NCBI GenBank assembly: GCA_017303995.1
Contig: JAFLBE010000008.1
Location: forward strand, 1 to 64,000
Length of the DNA stretch: 64,000 bases
Source of the DNA: Bacteroidota bacterium
GTDB lineage: Bacteria > Bacteroidota > JABWAT01
Direction: 5' to 3'
Shown: in pieces, positions 55,644 to 64,000 of the stretch
Layout of the letters: each line of letters opens with the position of its first letter
How positions within the stretch are numbered: the stretch's first letter is position 1
The notes under the pieces: model-generated
Databases searched by the model: none
Seen by the model: only the letters and a program-made list of their open reading frames with translations
Told to the model about the DNA's origin: nothing
Translations under genes and position numbers: made by a program

Positions 55644-56555
55644 TTAAAGTTGCCAGGAATAGCCCAAAGCATGACCAGAGTTGAGACCGGTTGAGTAATA
55701 GCTGAAGCTGTAAGCAATTTTCATTGATCCGTAAGAAAATGATGTTCCAAAACTAAAAGGATTGGAGTCATGGTTGATTCGATATCCGCCACGGAGTGAA
55801 AAGGTTTCAAAAATGGTTGTTTCAGCGCCAATATTTGAAACAAAACGGTTTCCGTGAAACAACCAGGACATTTCATTTACAATCTGAACCCTGAATTGTT
55901 TTTGGGCATTTGAAAAGTCATAAAAAATCCAGCCTGATTTTAACTGAAGCGGCAGGTTGGGAGTTTGTGATCCGATTTTGGATGCAGATCCCAGATTCTG
56001 AAGGGATACATATTGAAGTGAATAATCACGCATAACCGGGTGAGAAACAGAAAAATCACCAGCTATTGCAAAGTTCTCATCCAGAAATAATCGCTGCTGA
56101 CTATATTTAAGAGTTACTCCAATATCTGTCTGGTCCCACTGAAAAGTAGTTCCGGCGGCAAAAGTCATCCAATAGGCTTCAAATGATCCCTTTGAATCGC
56201 CAGGTTTGTCACGAAATTCAATCCCATCGGCACTAAGTTTTTGCCAGCCCAACTGGATGGGTTGATTCCAAAATAAGAATCTGGAGGTAAGTGAAATGTG
56301 CTTCAGATCGCCGATATAATTCTGATATCCAAAAGAAATATCCTGATTGCCTGCATCGGACCGGGAGATGTAACTATGCAGAAAAAGGCTTTGCGAGTTG
56401 GTAATCAAAGCAGAATTTGACTGAGCGGAACCCAGATAGGTAGCATCAGAAGAAATCAGCAGGTTTTGAAAGCCAGAAATTTCGGTTTGAGCAAAAGAAA
56501 TTAACGGTAGACATGTAAAGAAAATCAGTAAGTAAATCCGGTTGAAATAACCCAT
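55644..56555 (-). CDS. PorV/PorQ-like outer-membrane beta-barrel protein
   Basis: The 303-residue protein has a signal peptide ending near ISFAQ, then alternating amphipathic strands (for example ISFGYQNYIG, QIGLGWQKLS-like pattern) and a C-terminal ALGYSWQL. It resembles PorV/PorQ-type barrels of the FCB group (UPF0164-like). It overlaps the upstream PorV-like gene by 31 bp. With a FlgD-tailed propeller gene beside it, a role in anchoring or exporting a surface protein is likely. Confidence 0.75.
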   Translation of the reverse strand: MGYFNRIYLLIFFTCLPLISFAQTEISGFQNLLISSDATYLGSAQSNSALITNSQSLFLHSYISRSDAGNQDISFGYQNYIGDLKHISLTSRFLFWNQPIQLGWQKLSADGIEFRDKPGDSKGSFEAYWMTFAAGTTFQWDQTDIGVTLKYSQQRLFLDENFAIAGDFSVSHPVMRDYSLQYVSLQNLGSASKIGSQTPNLPLQLKSGWIFYDFSNAQKQFRVQIVNEMSWLFHGNRFVSNIGAETTIFETFSLRGGYRINHDSNPFSFGTSFSYGSMKIAYSFSYYSTGLNSGHALGYSWQL

Positions 56556-57577
56556 ATATTTTGTGGTCCGTTTGGTTCAAATAAATAACTGAAGTCAATA
56601 AGTGGTGAAAGTTTTCCAAAATGGTGGCTGAAGCGGAACCCAACCCCAATTTTGGGGTCACTGTTTTCGTAAGTCAAATCAATTCTGTCAACACCTGCCC
56701 GAAATGAAAGTGCGTCAGTTGCTTCCCAGATTCCGCCTAATCGAAGGTAATTTCCGGAATTTTTCTGTTTGGGTACTTTTTTAATCTGAAGGGTCGAAAA
56801 GGGTGGGTCTGAATAATAAAACTCACGTCTTTCCGTTTTGTAAGTCCAATGTTCACCTTCAACCGAAAAAATGGCAGAAATGGGTTCAATTCTGTAGCTT
56901 AACCCAAGCCGGTATCTGATGGGAAAATAATCGATTGTGGAATTGGCCTCTTCATTATAAATATCCTTCGTATCCCACCGGTACTCAGCATTGATATCCT
57001 GAACAGAGCCACCTACCAACAGATTCGGGATTTTTGTTGTCCAAAGAAAACCGGCATCAATTCCAAATGAGGAAGTTGAAGGAATTTCTGTGTAAAGGTT
57101 TGCATAACGGTATTTTAAATTCACACCAACGACAATTGGCGTATTTTTGAGCGCCATTGAAAATCCGAATAACCCTGTAATTTCTTTGGTGCTGATTGCG
57201 TCTTGTTTTTCACCGTTGTTGTTTCTGGCATCAATGTCGCCGGATGAAAAATATTGGATTCCGTAAGAAACAGCCCCGGTTGGACCTATTGGATTCATTC
57301 CATAGGATGAAAAAAGTTGTCTTTCAAGTCCAAGTGAAAAGGTTGAGGCATAAAAAAGCGATTGCCGGTTGTAGCCTGGTAATGCAGGATTTTCAAAACC
57401 GGAACTGTAAAGCCCGGGCATTGCAACGACTGCATTGCCAGTAGAAGATGCAAATCCGTCAGAACCCAGACGTGAATAGGCACCCGGAGCTCCTGAAAGC
57501 GGTGTCTGAGCAACTGTTGCTGAAAAAAGGGCAAACCAGAGAAATCCGGTTATTCCAAAATGAGTAATTTTCCCCAA
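56525..57577 (-). CDS. PorV-like outer-membrane beta-barrel protein
   Basis: The 350-residue protein starts with a hydrophobic signal (ending near ATVAQ) and continues with barrel-like strands, including YGIQYFSSGDID and VGVNLKYRYANLY, and ends in a strand with final aromatic residue Tyr (ISTGFTY). This fits PorV/UPF0164 family barrels. The start seems to be TTG at 57577 with GGA upstream; no internal ATG lies near. It overlaps the propeller gene by 28 bp. Confidence 0.78.
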   Translation of the reverse strand: MGKITHFGITGFLWFALFSATVAQTPLSGAPGAYSRLGSDGFASSTGNAVVAMPGLYSSGFENPALPGYNRQSLFYASTFSLGLERQLFSSYGMNPIGPTGAVSYGIQYFSSGDIDARNNNGEKQDAISTKEITGLFGFSMALKNTPIVVGVNLKYRYANLYTEIPSTSSFGIDAGFLWTTKIPNLLVGGSVQDINAEYRWDTKDIYNEEANSTIDYFPIRYRLGLSYRIEPISAIFSVEGEHWTYKTERREFYYSDPPFSTLQIKKVPKQKNSGNYLRLGGIWEATDALSFRAGVDRIDLTYENSDPKIGVGFRFSHHFGKLSPLIDFSYLFEPNGPQNIWVISTGFTY

Positions 57578-59073
57578 AATTCGTTTCCATTGGTTTTAAT
57601 TTGATAAAGATAAACACCGTTGCTAAGCCGGTTCCCAAAATTGTCACGCCCGTCCCACAAAATTTCGTTTGATGAACCTGGAAAAACAGGTTCAACTTTT
57701 CTGACTAAAAGATGGTCATTTGAAAAAATACTCAATGTAGCTGAAGCGGATTCCGGATATGAAAAACGACAATATCTGTCATCATCAGGACTAAATGGGT
57801 TCGGGTAGGCGAAAGTTCCTGATTCATTGTCACGAGCATTTTTTCTGAGAATTGACCAGTCATTTTTCCCGAAAAAGTCTGATGATTTGCTGATAAGTAA
57901 TCCCTGTCCGGTTCCAACTATCCAATTTTTCGTAATTGAACTCCAGGTTGATGAAAAGAATTGAGTAGACGGAATGATATTTTTCGAAACCGGGTCGGAG
58001 AAATTAGAACGGAAACCCCATCGAATCCCGTCCGTTGAATAAAAAATGCCATTTTGGCCGGCTGCAAGTACAGAATCTCCCTGGAATGCAAAATCATAGA
58101 TTTTTTCACCTTCGAGTGTTCTTGTCCAGGTGGAACCGTTGTCTTCGGTAAATGCGAGTCCATTATCCTCAGAACTTCCGACTGCGCGCCAGCAAATTGC
58201 CCAAACCCGCTCTTTTCCTTTAAAAGTATGTGAACCGATTCCAACAATCCAATTTCCCGGAATTGTTGTGCTAAGAGGGGAGTGAGTATACTTGATCCAT
58301 CCGTCGCTTTGATACCGCTTGTTGATCCCGCCAGCCGTGCCGGCCCACAGAACACCCGAAGCCGTTTTGTGTACAGAAAACCCGAGAAAGTTCAAATCCC
58401 CACCACCCCTGGCTAATCCTGTTTTTTCATCAACCGGGCTGTAGTAAAAATAATAGGAAGAGTCAGGTGAAATATAATCCCGGTCATCTGGCGGGAGCAG
58501 AACCCGGCTCCAGATTTTTCCGGCATCGTTTGATCGCCTGATTCCGCCGGACCAGGTTGAGACCCAGATCGTATCTCCACTTATTTCTGAATCATAGGTC
58601 ACAAATTGTTCAGGAACCACAACCGGCAGAGTTGGAATAGTATCTGATCCAAAATAAAGGGTATCATCTGTTCTTTTATCCAGCGGGAGATTGATTTGGC
58701 TCCAGGTCTTCATTGAATCAGAAGAAACTCCGTATGCCACTCCTGTTGTCACATCGGCGCCACCTTTATTTCTTATTTCTCCTGTGGCAAGAAAAACCAT
58801 CTTTCCAGAACCTGAAACTGTGTAAATTCCCTTTGTATCCAGATCTGAAAAACCAGTTGCAACATTTTCAAACCCGGCATAACCATATTTGAAAAGGCCG
58901 GATGATGTTCCCATCAGGACGTAAGGGTAATAATCGTCCATATTTGAAATAGAGTTTGTGGGAGGTGTAGGTTTTGAATAGCCTGCTTTTTCGATAGAAA
59001 AATCGGGTGCAATTTGGGCAATGGCACAAAACGAGAACAGAAAAAGGGTTAGCAAGAGAGTGAAAAATTTCAT
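57550..59073 (-). CDS. Secreted beta-propeller protein with FlgD-like C-terminal sorting domain
   Basis: The protein of about 507 residues has a signal peptide (MKFFTLLLTLFLFSF, cleaved near AIAQ). The middle shows Asp-box propeller repeats (SNDAGKIW, TEDNGSTW, STDGIRW), as in sialidase and photosystem-assembly-type propellers. The last 90 residues (YPNPFSPDDD onward, ending LLILE) are a FlgD-like Ig domain often used for outer-membrane export in the FCB group. I start at ATG 59073, which overlaps the upstream stop by 1 bp; upstream residues lack signal character. Its partner glycan or adhesion target is unknown. Confidence 0.85.
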   Translation of the reverse strand: MKFFTLLLTLFLFSFCAIAQIAPDFSIEKAGYSKPTPPTNSISNMDDYYPYVLMGTSSGLFKYGYAGFENVATGFSDLDTKGIYTVSGSGKMVFLATGEIRNKGGADVTTGVAYGVSSDSMKTWSQINLPLDKRTDDTLYFGSDTIPTLPVVVPEQFVTYDSEISGDTIWVSTWSGGIRRSNDAGKIWSRVLLPPDDRDYISPDSSYYFYYSPVDEKTGLARGGGDLNFLGFSVHKTASGVLWAGTAGGINKRYQSDGWIKYTHSPLSTTIPGNWIVGIGSHTFKGKERVWAICWRAVGSSEDNGLAFTEDNGSTWTRTLEGEKIYDFAFQGDSVLAAGQNGIFYSTDGIRWGFRSNFSDPVSKNIIPSTQFFSSTWSSITKNWIVGTGQGLLISKSSDFFGKNDWSILRKNARDNESGTFAYPNPFSPDDDRYCRFSYPESASATLSIFSNDHLLVRKVEPVFPGSSNEILWDGRDNFGNRLSNGVYLYQIKTNGNEFWGKLLILE

Positions 59074-59828
59074 TAAGGTAGAACCTGATAAGATTTGGTA
59101 ACCGGCCTTGAAAGTGCCCCTGACTTTTCCTGAGCGTAAAACGTCCATTTAAAAGTACCGGTTTGAGTGGTGATTTCAGTAGTCGTTATAAGGTTGAAAA
59201 TTCCGGAAGGTGATAAAAGTGTGAGCTCAAATGGCGTTTGCTGGGTTCCATCGGGACGTTTCCCAAGAACAAAAACCCGTTTAATATTTGGAATTCCTTT
59301 TGAGTCTGATACATAGACTTGCATTGAAAATTGATTGCCTCTTTTTACACCGTTTGCGGGCGAAAAGAGTATTGAATCAATTTTTGCTGTTGAATTATCA
59401 TAACCGTCAATTTTGATAATTCCAGTTTGGGTTACAACCGGATACCCATCCTGTTTTGAAATTGAAATAAAAAATTCAGGTTTTTCCAGTAGCGAGGGAT
59501 CAAAATTAAGATTAAAATTTGAAATAAACTCGGGCACATTTGGAGTAAGCAAAATGGATTCAGAAACGGTAGATGAATACCCGTTTTTTGATTTAATGCC
59601 CAAAGTTAAAATGGCATTTATTCTTTCATCCGAATAAATTTTTCCGGAAATCCTGATTGGTAATGGCAATGAACTGACGGTATCAGGGTTAATAGAAGAA
59701 GGCGTAACCGTTACTTCACCCAGGTTAATAGTTTCAGGTTGAAGCGGATTTGGATTTAAAGGTAACTCTCCCTTTTCTGAACAGGCACTACTTAAGAGAA
59801 AGACAATTAAAATGTGTGTTATTTTCAT
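59073..59828 (-). CDS. Hypothetical lipoprotein with Ig-like segments
   Basis: The 251-residue protein has a lipoprotein signal ending in LLSSAC. The mature part appears all-beta with Ig-like patterns (LPLPIRISGKIYSDERINA, IKRVFVLGKRPDGTQ). No family recognised. It is first in the set with the propeller, two barrels and the glycosyltransferase, overlapping the propeller gene by 1 bp. It could be a surface component of the same assembly. Confidence 0.75.
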   Translation of the reverse strand: MKITHILIVFLLSSACSEKGELPLNPNPLQPETINLGEVTVTPSSINPDTVSSLPLPIRISGKIYSDERINAILTLGIKSKNGYSSTVSESILLTPNVPEFISNFNLNFDPSLLEKPEFFISISKQDGYPVVTQTGIIKIDGYDNSTAKIDSILFSPANGVKRGNQFSMQVYVSDSKGIPNIKRVFVLGKRPDGTQQTPFELTLLSPSGIFNLITTTEITTQTGTFKWTFYAQEKSGALSRPVTKSYQVLP

Positions 59829-59882
59829 AGGGACAAAGAAAGGGAGAAAAAAGATTAATTAAAATACAAAAATAAGTACCCA

Positions 59883-60932
59883 TTACTGCAGATCAAACGG
59901 GATTGGGGTAAAGCAAAGTACAAAGATAAACAAACTGATCCAGGCTAATACAATGCGGCGTTTGTTCAAATTGCCATTTTCGATAACGGGCGGGTGCCAG
60001 GGTTTAATAATGAAAAGTAAAACCAAACCCCAGATCAGCCAACCAGCCCATATTTTAGGTATTCCTGATTCGGGAAAAAATAAATGAGCGTAACCCAATA
60101 ACCCGGCAAGCAGGCAAACAATGGCAATCGACCAGGAAATAAAAAGATGAATTCGTTTACCGGCAACTGCATAAAGAATATGGCCACCATCAAGTTGTCC
60201 GAATGGCAACAAATTCAATGCGGTGATGAATAACCCAATCCAACCGGCGAGAAGTAATGGATAGTGATATATTTCGCTCATCGGAATTTTATAGGGGAGA
60301 ATGTAAGTCGTTAACAGATGGAAAATGATATTTTTACCAAAAAATAAAGCATCACCATTAACATAGGCGCCTGTATCTGGTATTTCATGCAGGAAACGGT
60401 AATTCGCATGAATGGTGTAAATGTATTCGATCGGGGGAAGCGTAACTGCACCAATAATCAGGACGAGAATGGCAACTGCAAAACCAGCAATCGGTCCGTA
60501 GGCTCCAATATCAACTAATTGTCTCCTGTTTTTAATTGCCTCATGAAGCCTGATTACGGCTCCGAAAGTTCCTACATAAAATAACAAAAGAATCGGAGGA
60601 GCTGGCAGAAAATACGGCAGAGAGGTTTTTATGCGGTGATACACTGCTGCAAAATAATGGCCGAATTCATGGCAACCCAGAATTGCAAGCAGAGAAACAG
60701 AGTAAGGGAACCCCATAAAAAACATTGAAATGTCAAAGGGAATGTCGGGTCCTATCAGGTTAAGCCGGTACAACCCTGAAATTGACAAGGTGATAAAAGT
60801 TGAAAAAAGAAGAATTGCATGCAACCAGTAATTGGGTTTTTGTGCAGTTTCAGGATCTGTTTCATTTTTATATTTTCCGGTAGCTGACCAATTTCTGAAA
60901 TAGTCATATCCCCGTTTTAAAAATTTAGTCAT
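59883..60932 (-). CDS. Site-2 protease family membrane metallopeptidase (M50)
   Basis: M50 proteases cleave transmembrane substrates inside the membrane. The 349-residue protein has six or seven hydrophobic segments, the zinc motif HEFGH (GCHEFGHYFAA), and the third ligand in LLPFGQLDGGH. No PDZ domain is seen, so it is a short form unlike RseP. It overlaps the rluD gene by 8 bp. The substrate is unknown; a role in processing an anti-sigma factor is possible. Confidence 0.92.
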   Translation of the reverse strand: MTKFLKRGYDYFRNWSATGKYKNETDPETAQKPNYWLHAILLFSTFITLSISGLYRLNLIGPDIPFDISMFFMGFPYSVSLLAILGCHEFGHYFAAVYHRIKTSLPYFLPAPPILLLFYVGTFGAVIRLHEAIKNRRQLVDIGAYGPIAGFAVAILVLIIGAVTLPPIEYIYTIHANYRFLHEIPDTGAYVNGDALFFGKNIIFHLLTTYILPYKIPMSEIYHYPLLLAGWIGLFITALNLLPFGQLDGGHILYAVAGKRIHLFISWSIAIVCLLAGLLGYAHLFFPESGIPKIWAGWLIWGLVLLFIIKPWHPPVIENGNLNKRRIVLAWISLFIFVLCFTPIPFDLQ

Positions 60933-61950
60933 CCAGCAAGATTCCTTTCAATGACCGCAATTTAGCAAGGGTTTCAATAAAATCAGACGGCAGGTCAGAT
61001 TCGAATCTAACAAACTCAGCTTTAACAGGATGGTGAAAACCCAATGTTTTCGCATGGAGAGCCTGTCTGGGCATCAGTTCGAGAAGGTTATTGAAAAGTT
61101 GTTTTTGTTTTGAAGTTTTCAAAGCGTTATGGGGTGAAGTTCCACCATAAGTATTATCGCCTAAAATCGGCATACCGATTGAATTCAAATGAACCCTGAT
61201 CTGGTGAGTCCGGCCGGTTTCAAGATGACACCGAACCAAGCTGGCAATTCCGAATTCCTCAATAACTTCATAATGAGTGACGGCCCATTTTCCGTCTGAA
61301 GGATGCGGGGCAAATCGTTTCCGGTTTCTTGGATCACGGGCAATGAACCCGGCCACGTTTCCTTTTGGTTCTTTCGGAACACCCAGACAAATAGCCCAAT
61401 ATTCCCGTTCTATGGCATGGCGGGCAAAATCCTTCGCAATTTTTGCGTGAACGGCTGCATTTTTTGCAATAACCAACAGTCCGGACGTGTCTTTATCAAT
61501 CCGGTGAACAATTCCCGGCCGGATCGGGTCATCGTGATGATCAGAAAGTTTACCAACATGATGAAGTAACGCATTAACGAGAGTTCCCGTCCAGTTTGAA
61601 AGGGCAGGGTGAACCACCATTCCGGGTGCTTTATTGATAATCAGCAGGTCGTCATCTTCGTAAACAATGTCAATCGGTAAATCTTCCGGTTCAGCATCGG
61701 GTGCAGGTGGATGGGGAAGTGTGACTCTGATTTCATCAAAAGGAGCAACTTTATAACTTGATTTGGTCGTTTTTCCATTTACCAGAACTGCACCGGCTTC
61801 AATTCCGGACTGAACTTTATTCCGGGTTGCATTTTCGATGGAATTTGCAAGGTAAACGTCAATTCGTTGGGGTTTTTTCCCGGCAGCAACCTGAATGACG
61901 ATCACTTCTAATCCTTCAGGTGAAACCGTTTTACTGAATTCGTTATTCAT
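60925..61950 (-). CDS. rluD: Ribosomal large-subunit pseudouridine synthase RluD family
   Basis: This enzyme modifies uridines in 23S rRNA. The protein of about 341 residues has an N-terminal S4-like RNA-binding domain (about 20-75) and the catalytic domain with HRIDKDTSGLLV containing the catalytic Asp. It ends with PRQALHAKTLGFHHP. I start at ATG 61950, which overlaps the upstream stop by 4 bp (ATGA); a longer in-frame start at 61989 adds 13 residues without support. Exact target uridines are inferred from the family. Confidence 0.93.
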   Translation of the reverse strand: MNNEFSKTVSPEGLEVIVIQVAAGKKPQRIDVYLANSIENATRNKVQSGIEAGAVLVNGKTTKSSYKVAPFDEIRVTLPHPPAPDAEPEDLPIDIVYEDDDLLIINKAPGMVVHPALSNWTGTLVNALLHHVGKLSDHHDDPIRPGIVHRIDKDTSGLLVIAKNAAVHAKIAKDFARHAIEREYWAICLGVPKEPKGNVAGFIARDPRNRKRFAPHPSDGKWAVTHYEVIEEFGIASLVRCHLETGRTHQIRVHLNSIGMPILGDNTYGGTSPHNALKTSKQKQLFNNLLELMPRQALHAKTLGFHHPVKAEFVRFESDLPSDFIETLAKLRSLKGILLDD

Positions 61951-62375
61951 TTCAGTTCTTTTACCATGAAAATTGATGATGACGGACAAACCGATTTGAA
62001 TTCACTTGTTGCCTGAATGTCTTCGGGTGCGTTTGATCTGTTGATGATTGAAAATCCCAGTTTTGAGAAAAAACCTTCTGCGGTTGTCGTAAGCAGATAA
62101 ACTTCAGAAATCCCCGACTTTTTCAGGTGATCAAGAAGGTCGGTTATCATTTTTCTTCCGGTTCCCGATTTTTGTTTTTCCGGAAGAATCACAACTGAAC
62201 GAAGAAGGGCTGTTTTTCCAAAAACTTCTGTTCCGGCATATCCTGAAACGATATTTTCATCCATCCACTTATAGAAAAGAATCTGATCTGAAACATCAGA
62301 AACAGGCAGATTCTGGCTTTCAAGCAAAGTCAGAATGTCCGGTTTTTCGCTTGGATCAATTTGAAGTAAGGCCAT
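61947..62375 (-). CDS. GNAT acetyltransferase (ArsN2-like)
   Basis: The 142-residue protein has a GNAT core with acetyl-CoA motif VILPEKQKSGTGRKMI (QKSGTG). The tail EDIQATSEFKSVCPSSSIFM matches the pattern of ArsN2-type acetyltransferases that are sometimes linked to arsenic resistance. No other ars gene is nearby, so the true substrate is uncertain. It lies 2 bp before the YgjP-like gene in the same operon. Confidence 0.82.
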   Translation of the reverse strand: MALLQIDPSEKPDILTLLESQNLPVSDVSDQILFYKWMDENIVSGYAGTEVFGKTALLRSVVILPEKQKSGTGRKMITDLLDHLKKSGISEVYLLTTTAEGFFSKLGFSIINRSNAPEDIQATSEFKSVCPSSSIFMVKELK

Positions 62376-62377
62376 AT

Positions 62378-63115
62378 TTAATAGATAGTAATTCTGTGAG
62401 AGTTCAATTCTTTATCGTGTTTGGCTGTTTCGGGATCAACTTCACCAAGTTTTTTCCAGAATTTGTCACCGTGATTTTTGTGAATCGTATGTGTTAATTC
62501 ATGAAGAATCACGTGATCAATCAGATAATCAGGCAATCGCATCAGGTGAAGGGAAAGGGAAATTGAGTTTTTTGCCGAACAACTGCCCCAACGTGTTTTT
62601 GAGTTTCTGATTCCGGTTTTTGTGTAAGAAAACCCATGCAGCCGGGCAAGTTCTTCAGTTCTTTTCGGTAGAAAATGTCTGGCTTCAATTCTCCAGGCTT
62701 CCTCGATGCCTTTTTTTATAGCTGATTTTACAAGTTCATCCTGTGGTGTCAGATAAAGTGGAAATTCTACTGAAATCAGGCCATTTATTACCTGAATCCA
62801 GATGTCGTCAGTAAGAGCCTGTGAAAGTTTAAGGCTGTGCTGACGGGTTTTGTAATCCAGATCAAAATCAAACTGAGTTGCTTTTTCTTCGATTTTTTTA
62901 AGGCCGTTCAGGTGTTTGAGAATCCATGCTTTTTTTTCGGAAACAAACTTTTCAGCAGTTTCGAGGGTAGTAAAGTGCGGATAAGTGACGATAATTCCTT
63001 CTTTTGGCTTGATCCTGATCGTCAGCCGTCGAGATTTTGCTGTTTTTTTGAAGGTTACCATCCCGATTTCCGGAAGATCAACTTTTTTCCCTGCTGATGA
63101 TTTGGTTAACTGCAT
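62378..63115 (-). CDS. YgjP-like zinc metallopeptidase (DUF45)
   Basis: The protein of about 245 residues has the WLM/DUF45 zinc motif HELTH (VILHELTHTIHKNHG) followed by a third ligand region DKFWKKL, and the block GSCSAKNSISLSLHLMRLP. Members are soluble cytoplasmic proteins of unknown role, sometimes linked to DNA damage or restriction. I start at ATG 63115 (MQLTKSS); an in-frame TTG start at 63157 adds 14 residues. No Shine-Dalgarno is clear at either. Divergent from the SxtJ-like gene. Confidence 0.85.
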   Translation of the reverse strand: MQLTKSSAGKKVDLPEIGMVTFKKTAKSRRLTIRIKPKEGIIVTYPHFTTLETAEKFVSEKKAWILKHLNGLKKIEEKATQFDFDLDYKTRQHSLKLSQALTDDIWIQVINGLISVEFPLYLTPQDELVKSAIKKGIEEAWRIEARHFLPKRTEELARLHGFSYTKTGIRNSKTRWGSCSAKNSISLSLHLMRLPDYLIDHVILHELTHTIHKNHGDKFWKKLGEVDPETAKHDKELNSHRITIY

Positions 63116-63184
63116 TTGGCTTATGAAAAGGATTCCGTTAATTTTGAAGATGACCAAACTTCAGAAAAAACGGTATTATAATCA

Positions 63185-63622
63185 ATGATCAAGGCACTTA
63201 TCGCTGAATTTTCTCATTTGTGGAGCCAGCATTCCTTTTCTGATAAAACCCGGCGTGGTTTTTTATGGGTGATGACGGGTGTTTCTGCACTTATTCTCAT
63301 CATCCGGTTATGGCTTCATGGTTGGGTTGGCGGATGGGATTTTGTCTGGATTTCGATCATCACTTTCTTTTTCGTTATCTATCCTATTAAGCCGGTTCTT
63401 GACTTTTTTTATAAACTCTGGATGTCGCTGGCGGTCGGATTGGGTTTTCTTGTTTCCAACCTGATTCTTACCGTGATTTTCTATCTGCTGATTACACCTG
63501 TTGGCTGGTTCATGCGAATGAGGGGAAAAGATCCGCTGGTGAAAAAACCGGATTCATCCAAAACGACTTACTGGGAAAACCCCGAAATTCAGAAACCCGA
63601 AGGCTGGAAACGGCAGTGGTAG
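63185..63622 (+). CDS. SxtJ-family small membrane protein
   Basis: The 145-residue protein has two or three membrane segments (about 28-45, 52-70 and 78-105) and a polar C-terminal tail (KTTYWENPEIQKPEGWKRQW). The pattern matches SxtJ, first noted in saxitoxin clusters but widespread beside carbamoyltransferase genes. A DUF5989-like gene follows 287 bp downstream, as in such clusters. No carbamoyltransferase gene is visible before the window ends. Confidence 0.82.
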   Translation: MIKALIAEFSHLWSQHSFSDKTRRGFLWVMTGVSALILIIRLWLHGWVGGWDFVWISIITFFFVIYPIKPVLDFFYKLWMSLAVGLGFLVSNLILTVIFYLLITPVGWFMRMRGKDPLVKKPDSSKTTYWENPEIQKPEGWKRQW

Positions 63623-63909
63623 GAAATGCTGGTCACGAATTACGGGTCACGGGTCACTAATTACGGGGACAGGTGACAAGGGACGAAAAACAAGTTATAA
63701 GTTATAAGTGACAAGTTTTTATCCAAAAAAGTGTTAAAATTCCCCTCCTTTTCAAGGAGAGCCTGTCCCGAACGCTTTCGGGGTTACAAGTGACAAGGGC
63801 AAGGAATGGTCACTGAGCGGAGTCGAAGTGCCCGTTCTTTTGAAAAGCCGGGGTGGTTAGGTTTTCTGCTTTTTAACGATATTTTCAATTTATAAAATGG
63901 ATTTTAAAA
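63623..63909. repeat. Mosaic of dispersed repeats between the SxtJ and DUF5989 genes
   Basis: The left part (63622-63720) carries inverted copies of the words GTGACCCGTAA and CCAGCATTTCC and an ACAAGTTATAAGTTATAAGTG run. Then come CTCCTT-TTC-AAGGAG (63745-63759), CCCGAA-CGCT-TTCGGG (63767-63782), and CACTGAGCGGAGTCGAAGTG (63811-63830), an inverted repeat of a type common in FCB genomes. No gene lies here. Confidence 0.75.
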
Positions 63910-64000
63910 ATGGCAAAAACGTCTGTTCTGATTGAATTTTTCCACTTCCTGAAAGAAAGAAAAAAACTCTGGCTGATGCCGATTCTGGTTATTTTGGTCG
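63910..64000 (+). CDS. DUF5989-family membrane protein, cut by the window end
   Basis: Only about 30 codons are present. The start ATG at 63910 leads to MAKTSVLIEFFHFLKERKKL, then a hydrophobic segment from about residue 21. This matches the short DUF5989 proteins (about 50 residues) found with SxtJ and carbamoyltransferase genes. The 3' end is beyond the window. Confidence 0.75.
   Translation, partial: MAKTSVLIEFFHFLKERKKLWLMPILVILV

Overview
The window is a gene-dense bacterial chromosome segment, moderately AT-rich, with no rRNA, tRNA, CRISPR array, phage or insertion sequence that I can see. Several things point to the FCB (Bacteroidota-Chlorobiota-Ignavibacteria) side of the tree: secreted proteins ending in FlgD-like or type IX-style C-terminal domains, two PorV-like outer-membrane barrels, secreted S9 and M28 peptidases, an Asp-box beta-propeller, and a purN-purH-mreBCD-mrdA-rodA gene order. 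Many genes have recognisable Shine-Dalgarno motifs (AAGGAG, GGAG, GAGGAG), which is unlike typical Bacteroidia, so an early-branching FCB lineage fits better. I cannot name the genus or phylum from sequence alone.

Layout, left to right. 0.1-4.7 kb: a very large multi-PAS/GAF hybrid histidine kinase. 4.8-13.7 kb: one long minus-strand cell-wall and purine operon (S66 carboxypeptidase, purN, purH, mreB, mreC, mreD, PBP2, rodA), broken before rodA by a repeat patch. 14-21.5 kb: a plus-strand hypothetical gene, a lipoprotein, a tightly overlapping thioesterase-metalloprotease-ABC ATPase-M28 peptidase operon, a repeat patch and tyrA. 21.6-31.9 kb: a molybdopterin oxidoreductase followed by an SGNH-TPR protein, then an S9 peptidase, a trypsin-like lipoprotein, an EtfD-like membrane Fe-S protein and a PhzF protein. 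32.2-36.1 kb: a four-helix-bundle protein with miaA, an SDR/TetR pair sharing a matching operator, and two small hypothetical genes. 36.3-43.1 kb: DUF47-Pit phosphate transport, then P5C dehydrogenase, sucC, an Lrp-type regulator and a methionine gamma-lyase-like enzyme, which together look like an amino-acid catabolism module.

43.2-54 kb is the most interesting stretch. All genes are on the minus strand. In transcription order they are grpE, dnaJ, a ComEA-like protein, a pseudopilin-like protein, a possible PilM-like protein, a PAS kinase with a degenerate receiver domain, a DUF4388/PATAN response regulator, a CheY-like protein, CheW, an unrecognised 493-residue protein, and a chemoreceptor with a periplasmic CxxCH haem motif. 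The PATAN-REC, CheY, CheW, MCP order matches Pil-Chp/Tax chemosensory loci that control type IV pili, but CheA is absent and an unknown gene sits where nothing is expected. This is my best candidate for an undescribed variant system.

54-64 kb: a thioredoxin-like protein, a glycosyltransferase, a secretion and outer-membrane set (two PorV-like barrels, a propeller with a FlgD-like tail, a lipoprotein), then an M50 protease, rluD, an ArsN2-like acetyltransferase and a YgjP-like metallopeptidase. The right edge starts an SxtJ-DUF5989 pair cut by the window end. Dispersed intergenic repeats of two kinds run through the window: GGGCGACC palindromes, and mosaics of short words such as GTGACCCGTAA and GTCCCTTGTCAC.
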